Shown one piece after another: positions 46,828 to 59,330 of a stretch of 64,000 nt of DNA. The translations under genes and the position numbers were made by a program. Each line of letters begins with the position of its first letter. Position 1 is the stretch's first letter. The DNA is from Saxidomus purpurata. Its lineage: Eukaryota > Mollusca > Bivalvia > Venerida > Veneridae. The DNA lies in the NCBI GenBank assembly GCA_022818135.1, contig JAFMSR010000012.1, forward strand, positions 11,457,862 to 11,521,861, read 5' to 3'. The notes under the pieces were generated by a model, which was not told the DNA's origin, did not search any database, and saw nothing but the letters and a program-made list of their open reading frames with translations.

Positions 46828-48520
46828 ATGGAACAGGTTTTGGGTGTTCGTCACGGTGACCGGGATCGGCTACATACCAAAAAGAGCATATCCGAATTTT
46901 CAGGTATTATAACTTTCAAAGAGTAAACAAACAAAATAAAGATATTGCAATGAATTAGGTCATTAATTTGTATAAATGAAGGAAACCTTCAACATTAAAA
47001 CACATTCCAAAGTATCTAAACACAAGTTAACGTTTTAAACTGCATGCATACGGTCTAGTTGCTAAAGTATAAAGTATGGCTTGTTAAAGAAAGTGTCGGT
47101 ATATTCAAATGATACATACATTGTTATTCTACGTGCAGTTTAATGAGTACATATGTACCTTTTTGTTGTTGCTAAAACTTTTACATTAGTGGAAATCTAG
47201 ATGCTACATGGACTATGTTCCACTATAGCTCACAGACGCTAGGGTTCAGTAGAGCGATTTTGGCCCAATTATTAACAGTGTATCTTGCGATCATTTTCTT
47301 TGCATATTTCACATACGATAAGAACCCCGCATACTCACTGAATAGGTTAAGTCACTCGACGAACACATTTAAAAATGTCATTTTTCACTATATGTTTAAT
47401 AAACCACATTTAAATTAGAGACAGAGTAAAAAATGACATTTTTGAAATGTTTACCTCGAGTGACAAAACCTATCCAGTGGGATCTCGTGGTATGCGAAAA
47501 TGCATATTACAAGATACACTTTTGGGCTAAAGATCACTCAACTGAGCCCAAACGTCATTGTTACAGCTCGTAAAGTATCTACAAAACGTGAATTTGTAAA
47601 TTTTCGGAGGAGCAGTTTCACTCATTAAATTGTCATGTCTTCTCCATAAAAGAAGTTTCTTTGTTTCTTTGCTCAATCAGAATTACTTATCTATACGAGA
47701 TTTCAAATCCTTTTAAGCAGATGTACTTGTAGTAGTATATCTAATCAAAACGAGCAATACCTCATCCGTGACAGCAATTTCTTCAATCTTGGTTCTGTTG
47801 CGACTTCTTGCTGTTCCATATATTACAGTTGACGTTAATGTAAATGCTCAGAATTTGAACGATGCCTCGAACAGCCAGAAACCAAACGCCTCCAACATCC
47901 AGAAGCCGAACAGTGCTCCTTCCGGTACATATACTGTAAGCAGTAGCTATTCTGGTAACTTCCGCACCGGTAAGTACCAAACTCAGTCTGTAGGCAAAGT
48001 GTTTTCAACCGAGAAACATCCAAGCTCGCATGCATATGGAATTCAAAGCTCTGGCTCGCTTACAAGGAAGCCATCAGTAGAGACACCACTCGGAGTAGTT
48101 CGGCTGAGTTCATCGTCAAATTTTGAGTCTGTGCGCATGCCCAGCGGAACTTCCACGGAAAGCTTCCGGCGCGATATCAGCTTGTATAAACTGAACACTA
48201 TGCCAGCTCTGGAGGAAAACGACAATTCTTCAGACGACGGGGCAGACGAAATTAGTGGAAGATCTAAAACTAGAGACATGTCAAAAGTTAAGAAAAGCAG
48301 GCGAAACCGTAAAGAGCCTGAAATGGTGGAGATTCAACTTGAAACCGAAGAGAACTGCGAGCCACAGGAGAGATCGGCAGATAGGTTTCATGAGAAGAAG
48401 GGAAAATTAAAAACCCTTTCAAAGTGTTTCAAAGGGTTGTTCCCGTGCACAAAATCTAACAAAAATGATTTCGACCCTGATTGTTTACTTGACGTTACAT
48501 CATGTCCCAATGAAACATAA
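46828..48520 (+). CDS. Unrecognised 255-residue basic, disordered protein (CRE-promoter gene)
   Basis: Coding exons are 46828-46903 (ATG GAA CAG ...; exon likely from 46805 after ttaaatctagctacag) and 47829-48520. The donor GTATTA at 46904 is phase 1 and joins in frame to the acceptor tattacag. The second exon has a long uninterrupted frame with no internal ATG near its start, which supports the splice model. The protein is rich in Ser, Asn and Thr, with SQKPN/IQKPN near-repeats, a basic cluster (SKVKKSRRNRKEPE) that could be a nuclear signal, an acidic patch (EENDNSSDDGADE), and a Lys/Cys C-terminal block (KLKTLSKCFKGLFPCTK) that could be lipidated or bind membranes. There is no signal peptide. 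AATAAA (48519-48524) overlaps the stop, so the 3'UTR may be only about 20-30 bases. I do not recognise a family. Confidence 0.7.
47235..47556. mobile_element. Fold-back (inverted-repeat) element in intron
   Basis: The left arm (about 47235-47385) and right arm (about 47429-47556) are inverted copies with small gaps. Matching blocks include gacgctagggttcag / ctgagcccaaacgtc, gtgtatcttg, ataggtt and tcactcga. The loop is about 43 nt. It lies in the intron between the two coding exons of the CRE-driven gene. Confidence 0.7.
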
Positions 48521-48689
48521 TAAAAGTGTTTTAAAAGTTTACAATAAGGAATAGTTTTTGCTTATTTATATAATGACAAAGTCTAGTCTTAGTGCAAGGG
48601 GGGGGGGGGGGGCAAAGAGGGAGAGGGAGTTTACTACATATGAACTGAAAAATGCATTGATAAACTGAAAACCGATCATAGATTTTTGC

Positions 48690-48745
48690 TACATCTGAAC
48701 CAGATGTTGCGGGTTCGAATCCCTCTCGGGAGTCACGAATTAATA
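48690..48745 (+). repeat. tRNA-like SINE fragment
   Basis: The B box gggttcgaatccctc sits in a tRNA-like setting (ccagatgttgcgggttcgaa then cgggagtcacg). No matching A box or body of families A or B was found. Confidence 0.35.
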
Positions 48746-51700
48746 CCTATCCGGAGATGCAAATATTGATTTTCCCAACAATGACTTTAATAAGCACCGC
48801 TGAGCGTGAACAGTTTTAGCTGAAAAAACTCAGTGACAGACTTTTATCTTGAATACAATATCTCATTACTTACACCGTACAGCATTCCGGTCGTTCTTAA
48901 AATTCGTTTTATGTACACTATAATACTTTCCCGAGAGGATCAATATCACAGGTTGTCATAAACCAACGAACAAATCCAGTTGTTTTCTTCAAATATAACA
49001 TATCATTAGCTCGTTTACGTTAAAGTCATTCAGCGGTGTTTCAATAAAGTTTATTTTCTTATTGGATTGAAACTATTAAAGATCGAACAGACCGCCATAT
49101 AGAGCGATTGATTTGGTAAGTGACAGTTTACTGTCAATATATCGATAAAATATGAATCTCACAGGGCTTTGTAGCATCAAAAATTTGGAACGTAATAAAA
49201 TGTCTGGATATTTTTTCTTGCGTTCGATCCCCCATACGGCGGGCAGGTCACCAGCGCACATGGAAGGACCAGTAGGAGACCCCCGCCGTCTCTAAGGAAC
49301 CACCACCATCCCGTAAATATTTGGGTTAGTTATAGAGCTCGAACTTATGACCCTACATTGGGGTATTGGTAGCAGATTGATTTAAATCGGTACAACTCTG
49401 TGCACAAAAATACATGGCCTTCTGAAAATTGTTGGAGAGAAAACAGGACAGAAAAGCACGGTGCTTTAACATTTGCAATATTCTAAATTTGCACCCTAAC
49501 GTAGGGAAAAAAAATCTAATTTTGAAAATGTTACATATTTACCTGAATAAAACAATTAAATTATAAATTATGAACACATTTAACATTCATTATGCCAAAT
49601 TTTCATATGAAAAGGTAATCCGAAGATGAATGGAGGAAATGCCTCGTAAAACTGTACCGTTTACACAATGGGAATATTTGCATTTTGATTGAATTTATCT
49701 TACACACTTGAAAACAATACGGCTCATTGAGATGTAAGAATACTCTTACCACATTTGGAATTTTGTCAAGACAGAGATCGTAACCCTGTGATATATCGGG
49801 TATTAGGTCTTCAATTTGTGATAGCCGATCACGAGATACAATCCCAATGTAAGCGTAAAATCAATGCATATTTAAGTTTACAACAGTAAGAGAGAGAGAT
49901 ACCATTCTTGTTGTGTTAACCAGTTAAAATAAATTCCTTGGAGGTTTATAAAATCGGAATTTAGGATTTAAAAAAAAGGCACACTGGTATGTATCTAGAA
50001 CTATTATCTAAGTTGCTGTTTTTTTTTTAAATCTTAAGTTTCCGGGTGAGTTAATTATATTAATGATAAGAAATGTTCAGTGGAGTATTTACAAAATAAT
50101 TATACCCCTAGCGACCACGTATTGACATACTAAGTATAGTATTAAGGCAAGAATAATGTAGACTTTATAAAGCGGGAATATTCTATTTGTTTAGGATTAC
50201 CCGTTATTGAAATTGCACATAACTTTATCTTAATTTTTGGTAATTTGAGAATCCTGCAAAAGCTATAGCATGGTGTACAAACGGGTTAATTTATATACAT
50301 GGTAGGCATGATTAACACACTATCGTATGTTCTACGTATATATTAAGTCAATATATGATCTATACTCTTTATATTGAACTATTAAATCTGCACTTAAACG
50401 CTTTATTTAACGTGTTTTGTCATGAGCGCCTATTGAATACAGCCAATAGATAATAAAAAGTGTGGATTTTAAATCATTTTATCAAATGTTTGCAGTTGAA
50501 CAGTTATTCATTCTTCCAGCGTTGGTAAGACTGTTTTCGTTTTAATATTGCATGGGGTATATAAGGAAGCAGATGTGTTGTTGTTGAATTTGGTTGCTAT
50601 GGTTTAGTGCTTGCGTGACTGTATTCGCCGGGTAGAGTGTTTATTGCACATCGTGTTGATTGGTTTACAGGTGTCTTGATTAGACACTTTTTGTCTAACC
50701 CTTATTAAGTCTGTAGAGATTGACGTGTCTTTCTTTTCAAGTAAACATTTATGCTTGTACGCAGGGTCTGGAAAAAGTCTTAATTTCGATCACAGATTTT
50801 TTTTTCTTTTATAAGCCATATCAACGTTTAGTTTAAGAGATAGAAGAAACAGTCTTTCATTTTGTTTTGTCACTGTATAGTACAATGTATGCTTAAAAAT
50901 AATGCATGAAAAAAGCAAGTACCAAAGTTGGTGTGTTTCTATGTTTTTTAGACTAAAATAGCTCATGTAAATTGAGGAAATTACCACTGATTTCACTCGT
51001 AGAGTTTTACTCATATTCGTAAATTTTAATTATCGTATATCATTTGAGACCGAAAAAAAAAAACACGATGGTTAAGTCAAACAACATACATTTCATACAT
51101 TATTCGGCCATGTGTTCATTATATATTTAAAATACACGTATTATGTAAATAACTGCACATAATGTATAATTTAATATATCTGAAATCTCAAAAGTTAAAA
51201 CAACACTTGTAGAGTATGAAATCCATATTAACAACATGGTGATAGAACGTAAGACACTTATCCACAACGCATTTCACAGCTCTGGCCGACCAAGAAATAT
51301 TATATAACATAGAGTGAAACATTAGCATGTACAATGTGTAAAATTGGGTCATACAAGATGTCAAATCTAGCTAGGGAACTTGTTATTACAATTATAATAT
51401 AATGTACGTCCACTGTAGATCATGATCGACCTGTATGCCTTTGACGTATGTTAACACCCCTGAAGAATTAGTGGTACAGTCCAGATTTAAAAACTTTTAC
51501 GAGTCTATTTTTTAAATTAAGTAAGAACTACTTTAGTGCGCATTTGATAGGGTTCAAAACTTAAAGCGCGAATATCAATATTTTCAAAACTGCAAGGCTT
51601 TCTTTTATAGGCGATTCAAAATACATTGATGGTTCTACAAACAGTTTCTATACACTGTATAGTGCCCGTCTCAACAGTCCGGCGCTTACAATGTTATAAA

Positions 51701-51939
51701 TTTGTACACTTAATTGATTCACTTATTTCGAATAACCTTCAAATTATATACAATATGTATCATTACCAATAACATGCATTTTCAAGAGAAAAGAAATATC
51801 GAATTCTATAAAAGATGAGAGCGTTTTGTTGTACGCAGTATATATAACATATTTGCCGCTCTCAATTTACGTTAACTACCATCGATTACCTCTCTTACAA
51901 AATGAGCCGTCTTCTTTGATGAGAGAACAATTGATTTGT

Positions 51940-52740
51940 AGTTGTCAATGTAATACAGCGTTAATGGCACGCTATGGATCGTTAAAGAATCAGTGTCCAT
52001 TTAATAGCACGAACAACTACAAGAACTTCTTTTGTAACGTACCCGCGTCCATTTAATTGCACGAAACGTTTACTTTATTGCCTTTGTAGCGTCCGGCCAG
52101 TTTATGGCACGGAACATTAACATATTATTTTGTTAGACATCCGTGTCCATTTTATTGGCTTAGGCAACTGCAAGAACTTTCTTTGTAACGATCCTGCGTC
52201 CAATTGATGGCACAAATTTTTGTTTGTTTGTAATTGTGCTTATTGGGTCCACCATCCTCTAAAGATGCTGTAATCGGCGCGACCCTTGATGGCACAAAGC
52301 AACAAGAGACTCCTTTTATACAGCACTCATGTCAATTTTATGGTACGAAATATGAAGGACTTCCTTCGTATGGTTCCGGTGTCCATTTAATGGCACGATG
52401 CAACAAGGTATTCCTTTTATAAGACCTTCATGTCTGTGTTATGGTAAGAAACAAGACGGACTTTCTTTATAAAAATCATGCGTCTAATTCAGTAATGGTG
52501 AAAAATGAGAAGGACGTCCTTTGTAAGAATCCATGTCCATTTTATGGAACTTGCTCTCTAAGGCACTGGCGTCCAGTTAATAACACGAAACAAGGACTTG
52601 GCTCTTTGTTAGAAACACGTGTCAATTTAATAGTACGAAATGCATCCGTGGCATGCTAATAGTACGAAAGAACAGGGGCTTCGAATATCAGGCACCCGTG
52701 GCCATGTAATTGAACAGAAAGTTCGAAATGCGTCTTTAAT
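51940..52740. repeat. Degenerate tandem array, unit about 70-80 bp
   Basis: The pattern gtgtccatttaatggcacga, a variable aacaag block, then cttcctttgtaag recurs about ten times with high divergence. Several overlapping short open frames in the array are artefacts. Confidence 0.65.
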
Positions 52741-53850
52741 TCGGCAATTAGGTCTTCAAAACTTTTTGTTTTGTAATTTCAGCAACCAAAGTTGCCCGTT
52801 TATTATCCCCGTCATCATGGAGAGTGGGGTCGGAGAGCCATCCCTACTACTCCTTACAAAAGTTCTATACATATAAATCGACAGATTACAAAAGAAAAAG
52901 AGCTAATTTTGAGACCTGGTCAGAAACACTAATGGTCTTCAAAACTTAATTAATTAACCCGTCAAGCACTTCAGAGAAGTCGGATCTGTGGAAAAAAGAT
53001 TATTTGGGTTTAAAAATACTTATTTCATTTTCTATTTCCTGTCTGAAAACAGCACGTGTATAACCAACCCCGGCGGTATAAGAAAACTCCAGACAGAATC
53101 ACAGATAAAATCACGTAATCACGTATACTGCGCCAATTCTCGACCGGGATATATTCAATTAAAGCAGTCTTCAATTATTCAACAGCTGGTTTATATTAAC
53201 AATACCACGTCCATTCTTTTCAATTGAATGACATCTTTATGAATTATTTCGCTATTTCTCCTAGACACACAGTGGCCATTTTGAAAATCAAAGAACCGTT
53301 GCACAGATTTAAGAATAGAAATAATTGTTTCATATGTTATTTCAAATTCAATATGTATCAGTTCTCTCTGAGCGTTAAATGACAAGATTTATGTCCCCTT
53401 AGTGTATTAACTTCAGTAATTGAATTTCAGTAAGTTATGTTTGTATACGTGTGTAAATTATGTAGTAGATATAAAATATATATTCTTTATTTATTGGTAG
53501 ATAAGTAGGCCATAGAGTTGCAAACAAAATTTATGGTGCTTGAATAAAAGTTATTTGAAATTCTAATATAGAGGAGCTATCGAAAGTGGAATAATTGCAC
53601 GCTCTTTGTGGTACAGGTACGACTTCCCGTCTTAAATAGAAGAATTCTAACATGACTCACGATTTTGTCTATGCATACATCAAGTAGAACAATTCTGTTT
53701 TATTATTCTATATGGGAACCGATAAGCCGTAAAAATGACGTCATATTGTGCCGCGATATACGCGTAAGAAAAAAAACGCTAAGAATGCATTTATTAACTT
53801 TTTGTAATATCTGCCCATGTAAGAATCGAAATTACATCATTTATAGCGTT

Positions 53851-53974
53851 GTTACCATCTAATAAACAACTCTGTATCGTTCTGATGCGCAGTTATAAAC
53901 CCTTTAGGCCTCCGGCCTTTGTTGTTAATTACTGTGCACCAAATCTCCAAAAACATTGTTTATTAGATGATTAA
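53851..53974. mobile_element. Small palindromic (MITE-like) element
   Basis: catctaataaacaa (53856-53869) is exactly complementary to 53956-53969, and the neighbouring gtta blocks also pair approximately. The centre has a compact hairpin, aggcctccggcct. Partial pairing continues in between (gatgcgcagt / actgtgcac). Confidence 0.6.
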
Positions 53975-55232
53975 CACCGTTGGAACGGATATTATTTCAT
54001 AAATTTATTGTACAGCGTCTTATCATTCAAAGTCTTTTGGCTGTAAGTTTTAGATGGTGCATAATATAAATTTCACGTCAGTAAACGATCGGAAAGACGG
54101 ATTAATTGTTCATGTTTAATTTCCTTTTCATTAAACTCTATAAATTTTGCATGTAATGTTTTTATCGTGAATTGTTTATTTCCATGTGCTTTATGTAGTT
54201 TGTCTGTATGTATTTATTTGTATGTACATGTATGTACCTTTTTTTCTTGTGATCATTTGTTGTGAAAAAATGAACACCAATCTGGTGGACAGTTTCAAGC
54301 AAACAAATCTATAGCAATGCTTACTTTAAGTCAGTTTATGTATCTATACTCGTAAAGATAAAAGTTTAGAATTATGAAAAAATGGTTTCACATTCATAAC
54401 TAAAAGTGAAATATAATTTCGTCTCTTTCATAAACCTTAAAAGATATTTTGACATGTCCTTGAGACGAAAGATTTCAACAAAGATTAAAAAAAATCTGTT
54501 ATCAACTTAGACTTCTTAATCCTAAAACTTGACTGTTTTATTTCAATTGAAAGCCCCACGTTAATCAGATTTAAAGATTTTACAATCACTTTTCGTCTAG
54601 TCGAATGATTTTGACGGGAGTCAAAGATTTATTCGTAAGTTTTTTACACATTACCTTTCATCTTGATTGGCATATAAAACAACAAATAAGACGTATTTAT
54701 AACGTATTTGAAAGTGATACCCGCTTGTTTCTACGTGCAACAAGGAAACATCATAATAACTTTAATATACGAGCTGTAACTGGTCAACAACTTGACTTTC
54801 TTTCCTCAACTATTTTTTCATTCCCTTTTACAAAACCAAATTACTGAAAAGTAGAAAAAAAGTCATACGCTAGTTTCAACTACAGGGAATAAGTTCAATT
54901 TCATCTTTATTAATTTCCATTTTTGCCAATGACTGCTATGAGATACATGTACAAATCGAAAATTGGAGATTAAGAGCGGAATAATGGTAAAAGTGGTAAG
55001 ATGTTTTTTCTGTAGAATAACTTGAACAAAAAATCAAATATAACTTTTTTTCGGGTTTGTTTTGAAAATTATATAGAGGATAATTGTTGGTTTCGGTGTT
55101 ATATCACATTACAATTTCACCGAGTGGGCACCAAGTGATATTGTCAAGAGTGAAATCCAAAATGTTAAATTGCATTATCTAAATGGTCTACTTGTTTGTT
55201 TTTATTCCCAACAGTGAAAACAGTGTTCTGTA

Positions 55233-58212
55233 ATGCCAGGAAAGAGTAACGGGAGAAAAAGCAGAACATTTGGTACCCAGACAGGGGGTCAGGAGGTTAC
55301 TTTAAGCGCGAGTGATAAAGGGGTTCAAGTCGGTACATACCCAGATCTTACTGAAAAGGCAAAAGTGACAATGCAGAGACAAGAAAGGTGTTCGTTTCCA
55401 AAAGTAAGTAAAAGTAATTATTTCAACGTGATCTGAGACAGCAATGTTTAAGTTTAAAAGAATGTCGAACTTTTGGAACTTGGGTTCATTCAACTTAAAT
55501 TATCTCCCGTCCACGATGCTTCCTGGAGAACTCACTCCGAAAGAGGGTGTTGTGGAAGTTGTACTTAATTTCCGCAATACGATGGAACCTTTTTACCTTT
55601 TTTAAGTGCATAACAACTAAGTCGTGGACATTTTTTTCACATTTCTTTAACAGTTTTTTGTTGTTGTTAGAACAAATGCTACTGTTTGCCTTTACATTTT
55701 CATCTAAAACTTATAAACGACTACTGACCATGCAATCCTGATATAAAGGACCATGTACTACAGGTCATATGTGATCATAATCACTCTATAAAATGTAGTG
55801 TAGCGGTTACGCTAGAGAATGATTTCAAGTAATTGAAAATAGTTTACAATTAATGCATTCTTTTTTACATTCAGATATCAAAGTGCAAGAATGAAGTTTT
55901 TCTGTTCATGAGAGGAAGAAAAGAGTACGTCCGGCGACTGAAGAACGCGTTTGTTAGGGATAAACGAGTTGTAGCGAATTATGGTGGAAAACTTCTCGGC
56001 ATGGCCGAAGAAGTAAGTAATTCTGACAAATTTGGTAAAAAAAAAACAACGCGCATACATGTGTTTTCAAACAGAAGCAAATTGCATCATGATATATACT
56101 GTATAAATAAGAACAGTGCGCCAAAGAGTAAGTTATTTTATATCTTAGATTAGACCAGATTTTACTTTGAGTCGACAAGACGGCAGACGTGTAACATAAG
56201 CTCGTGGTAAGCTTTAGTGTTTTACATTCATTCGGAAATAGAAACATATATCAAACGCATTCACATTTACACGTATCTCTGGCTAGAGCAAGATACAGAG
56301 AATGCCCGAGTTCAAAAGACACTCCTGGTTCCTTTACATGCCCTCTGTACAGCACCGAAACAAAGACCCCAGCTAAAGTTCTAATCCTAAAGGCCTTAAA
56401 TTCATGTTTGTGGTGGAACGAAGGACTCAACCTGCAGTCGCTGGATTTCTAATCCAACGTGTTACCACTATATATGCAACGTCTCCACGACAAAGCAAAC
56501 TATGGTCTAGAGTGTTCTAGTATATAGGTTACAAAACAAACCGACTGCGATTTCCTATGTGCATCAAGTTAATGGTTTCCGGAGTTGTTATTGTGGACAA
56601 TCTGTAACGTCCATTGGTTATCATAATGTTGTTCTAACGGTTAGGGAATTGTCCATGTTATTTTCATAACCCGGAAGTGAAGTAGTATTTATAATACATG
56701 TATGAATTACATTAATAATTGTTTTCGTTTTCCAAGGTGACGAGATACGAAGGTGACTTGTATCAGGGAATGCCAGAACAATGTATTATTTTGATAGAAT
56801 TCCCTGACGAAGCACATGCTTTGAGGTGGACACAGTCTGGTATGTTCAAACAGAAAGACTTCCCGTCACCTTCTGACGAAGTAGAAATGTTTAGTGTACC
56901 GGTCAAGTACTTGCCAAACGAAGGTAACATACATAGTTTTTACATAACATAAGTACGGACATTGGTCACTTTCTCGATTAACGCTTTTTATGTATAAATA
57001 TGTTCAATAAAAATAAATAAGCATTATTCATACACGCTTACAGAATAACATCCATCTTATATCGGTCTTATATTGGTTTTCAATCAATGAAGCGTGTCTT
57101 GATGTCAGTGTGTATAAAGAACGTAGTTCAGTTGTGCGCGTTTGATAAGAATTCAAAGGGCAATAAAGGGAGACCATTTGATAAAATGCTTGATCTTTTC
57201 TGGCAATGGCTACTATCGATGTGAAATTAATGTAATGTTTTACATTTCAGAACTTAGAGCATTCCAGCTAACGGAGATGTATGGGTTGCATGTACAACCG
57301 TGCGAATTCCAACAAAAATATGTCGACGAAGTATCCAAGTTAATGAATGTACGTCACATATACAACGGTGTGGTGGCAAGTCATGAAGCCTGCAGAATTC
57401 GAAACTGTATGATTCGACCGAACACTTTCGTACTTGTAAATTGTGCTGATGATGAATGTTGCTTGAGAGAGTTTTATGACAGCAGTAAGGAATTTAGAAA
57501 TATCCTAATTTTTTAAATGATCGCAGCATTGATTTTTATGACAGCAGTAAGGAATTTAGACATATCCTGGTTTTGTAACTGATCGCAGCATTGATTTTTA
57601 TGACAGCAGTAAGGAATTTAGACATAATTATCCTGATTTTTTTAACTGATCGCAGCATTGATTTTTATGACAGCAGTAAGGAATTTAGACAAATATTGAT
57701 TTTTTAACTGATCGCAGCATTGATTTTTATGATAACAGTAAGGAATTTAGACATATCCATATTTTTTAACTGATCGCAGCATTGATTTTTATGACAGCAG
57801 TAAGGGATTTAGACATATCCTGATTTTTTTAAACTAACACAACATTTGACGTAATAAGGTTTGACTGTATATTACAAAATATTGATCCAGTTCAGCAGTT
57901 TTATTTCTGTTGAATACAGTACAACCTTTTTGGGGGCCATCTTAGTCAACCACTATTTTGTAAAGAAAAGACTCGGAATCATTTATTCATAAATGTTTTA
58001 AAAGATTTTAGATCTAGTGTGTTCTTATCATCTTATTCTTCTCTGAAGAGTTGTATAAATTCATTTCATACGCCGTGATTTACGTCCAATTCAATAGCGT
58101 TTCTACTCATTTTTTTCCAGAGGAATACAGGCAGTACAGGGACTTCAGACAACGGGCAGTTGCGGACACGAACACGTGCTTCTTCACAATAAAACCCGTC
58201 TCATCCCCCTAG
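55233..58212 (+). CDS. Protein with two tandem DUF1330-like (dimeric alpha/beta barrel) halves, five exons
   Basis: Coding exons are 55233-55403, 55875-56012, 56737-56923, 57251-57484 and 58121-58212 (stop TAG), all with GT/AG junctions and matching phases, giving 273 residues. Residues 1-57 look disordered. The first half (about 60-165) has NYGGKLLGMAEEVTRYEGDL and CIILIEFPDEAHALRW, matching the DUF1330 pattern of a GG-containing strand, an EG turn and a hydrophobic strand followed by a helix. The second half (about 166-265) keeps the same order more loosely: FVLVNCADDE, then KEYRQYRDFRQRAVADT and a final FFTI strand. DUF1330 proteins adopt a ferredoxin-like fold; their function is mostly unknown, and none is claimed here. 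An acceptor (cccaacag) at 55214 suggests a non-coding first exon. AATAAA lies at 58273-58278. Confidence 0.75.
56396..56480 (-). repeat. tRNA-derived (Ser-AGA-like) sequence fragment
   Basis: On the minus strand, atagtggtaacacg resembles an A box, ttggattagaaatccag an anticodon arm reading AGA, and gcaggttgagtcc a B box. The long variable arm of tRNA-Ser is missing and the acceptor stem does not pair, so it is a SINE head or pseudogene. It lies in intron 2 of the DUF1330-like gene. Confidence 0.4.
57472..57840. repeat. Minisatellite, 62-67-bp unit, that includes the exon 4 splice donor
   Basis: Six copies of a unit with atgacagcagtaaggaattt and actgatcgcagcattgattt occur. The first copy starts in the last bases of exon 4 of the DUF1330-like gene, so the donor context AGCA/GTAAGG is repeated at 57485, 57547, 57609, 57676, 57738 (AACA) and 57800. 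Confidence 0.85.
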
Positions 58213-58554
58213 CAAACACAACTGAATCAACCAGACTGCATTTAAGCACTACTACCGTTCAATGCAGCGCCGAATAAACCGGATATTTTCTTTATACGCT
58301 TACATTTAGGTTCTAAAATAAATTACTGCATATAGGCTTTTTCATTGCAATATACATCTTGTATTTAATATTTTCATTGACTCGACGATTCTTGCTTTTG
58401 CATCATAACTCATTCATAAAACGCGTGTCACCATCATTATACATAATATACAATGTATATATATATACACGATGTATCAATGTTCATTTAAACTTGTATG
58501 CTGAAAATCAAATATATTTTCATCTACTGTATTTATTTTGTTGGTGATAGAGTT

Positions 58555-58640
58555 GATTAAACTCAGTATTGATTAATCTCAAGTATTGATTAATCTCAGT
58601 ATTGATTTATTTCAGTATTGATTAACCTAAGTATTCAGTT
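58555..58640. repeat. Short tandem repeat, unit about 20 bp
   Basis: Four to five copies of ctcagtattgattaat, with variants, follow the end of the DUF1330-like gene. Confidence 0.65.
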
Positions 58641-58734
58641 TCCTTTCTTTTGAATGTAATTAAATGATTAGTCACTGGGAGCTCAATTTTAAATATAAAG
58701 TCACAGTTTCATATCTAATAAGTGTAACAGTGTC

Positions 58735-59330
58735 TATTTCCACGCATCCTTTCTGAACATGTCTGGTCTTTCTGAGAATGGATGCTGACACAGACTATTC
58801 TTTCTGAGAGTGGATGCTGACACGGTCCGTTCTTTCCGAAAATAAATTCAGCACAGTCTGGTCTTTCTGAGAATGGATGCTGACACAGACTATTCTTTCT
58901 GAGAATGGATGCTGACACAGACTATTCTGCTGACACAGACTATTCTTTCTGAGAATGGATGCTGACACAGTCCGTTCTTTCCGAAAATAAATTCAACACA
59001 GTCTGGTCTTTCTGAGAATGGATGCTGACACAGACTGTTCTTTCTGAGAATGGATGCTGACACAGACTATTCTGCTGACACAGACTATTCTTTCTGAGAA
59101 TGGATGCTGACACAGTCTGTTCTTTCCGAAAATGAATTCGTCACAGTCTGGTCTTTCTGAGAATGGATGTTCACCCAAACAACTCTTTCTGATAATGGCT
59201 GTTAGCACAGTCCGAACTTTCTGAAAATGGATTTGACACAGTCTGTTCTCTCCGAGAATGGATGTTCACCCAGACTAATCTTTATGACAATGGAAGTTGT
59301 CACAGTCAGAAATTTCTGAAAATGGATTTG
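58735..59330. repeat. Minisatellite, unit about 30-38 bp
   Basis: Repeats of ttctttctgagaatggatgc and tgacacagactgt occur, with gaaaataaattcag variants interspersed in a higher-order pattern. Minus-strand open frames rich in SERP/SIH motifs are artefacts of the repeat. Confidence 0.8.

Larger units (their letters stand above)
48546..55214. other. Long intergenic stretch
   Basis: No convincing exon was found. It holds a G run (about 48599-48612), tRNA-like B-box fragments near 48710 (gggttcgaatccc) and 49225 (gcgttcgatcccc), a degenerate tandem array at 51940-52740, a fragment of the gatcatgatc repeat near 51410, and a small palindromic element at 53851-53974. Confidence 0.5.

Noticed and set aside
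58715..59208. Minus-strand frames with repeated FSERPDCAEF-like text
   Set aside because: They are translation of the minisatellite at 58735-59330.
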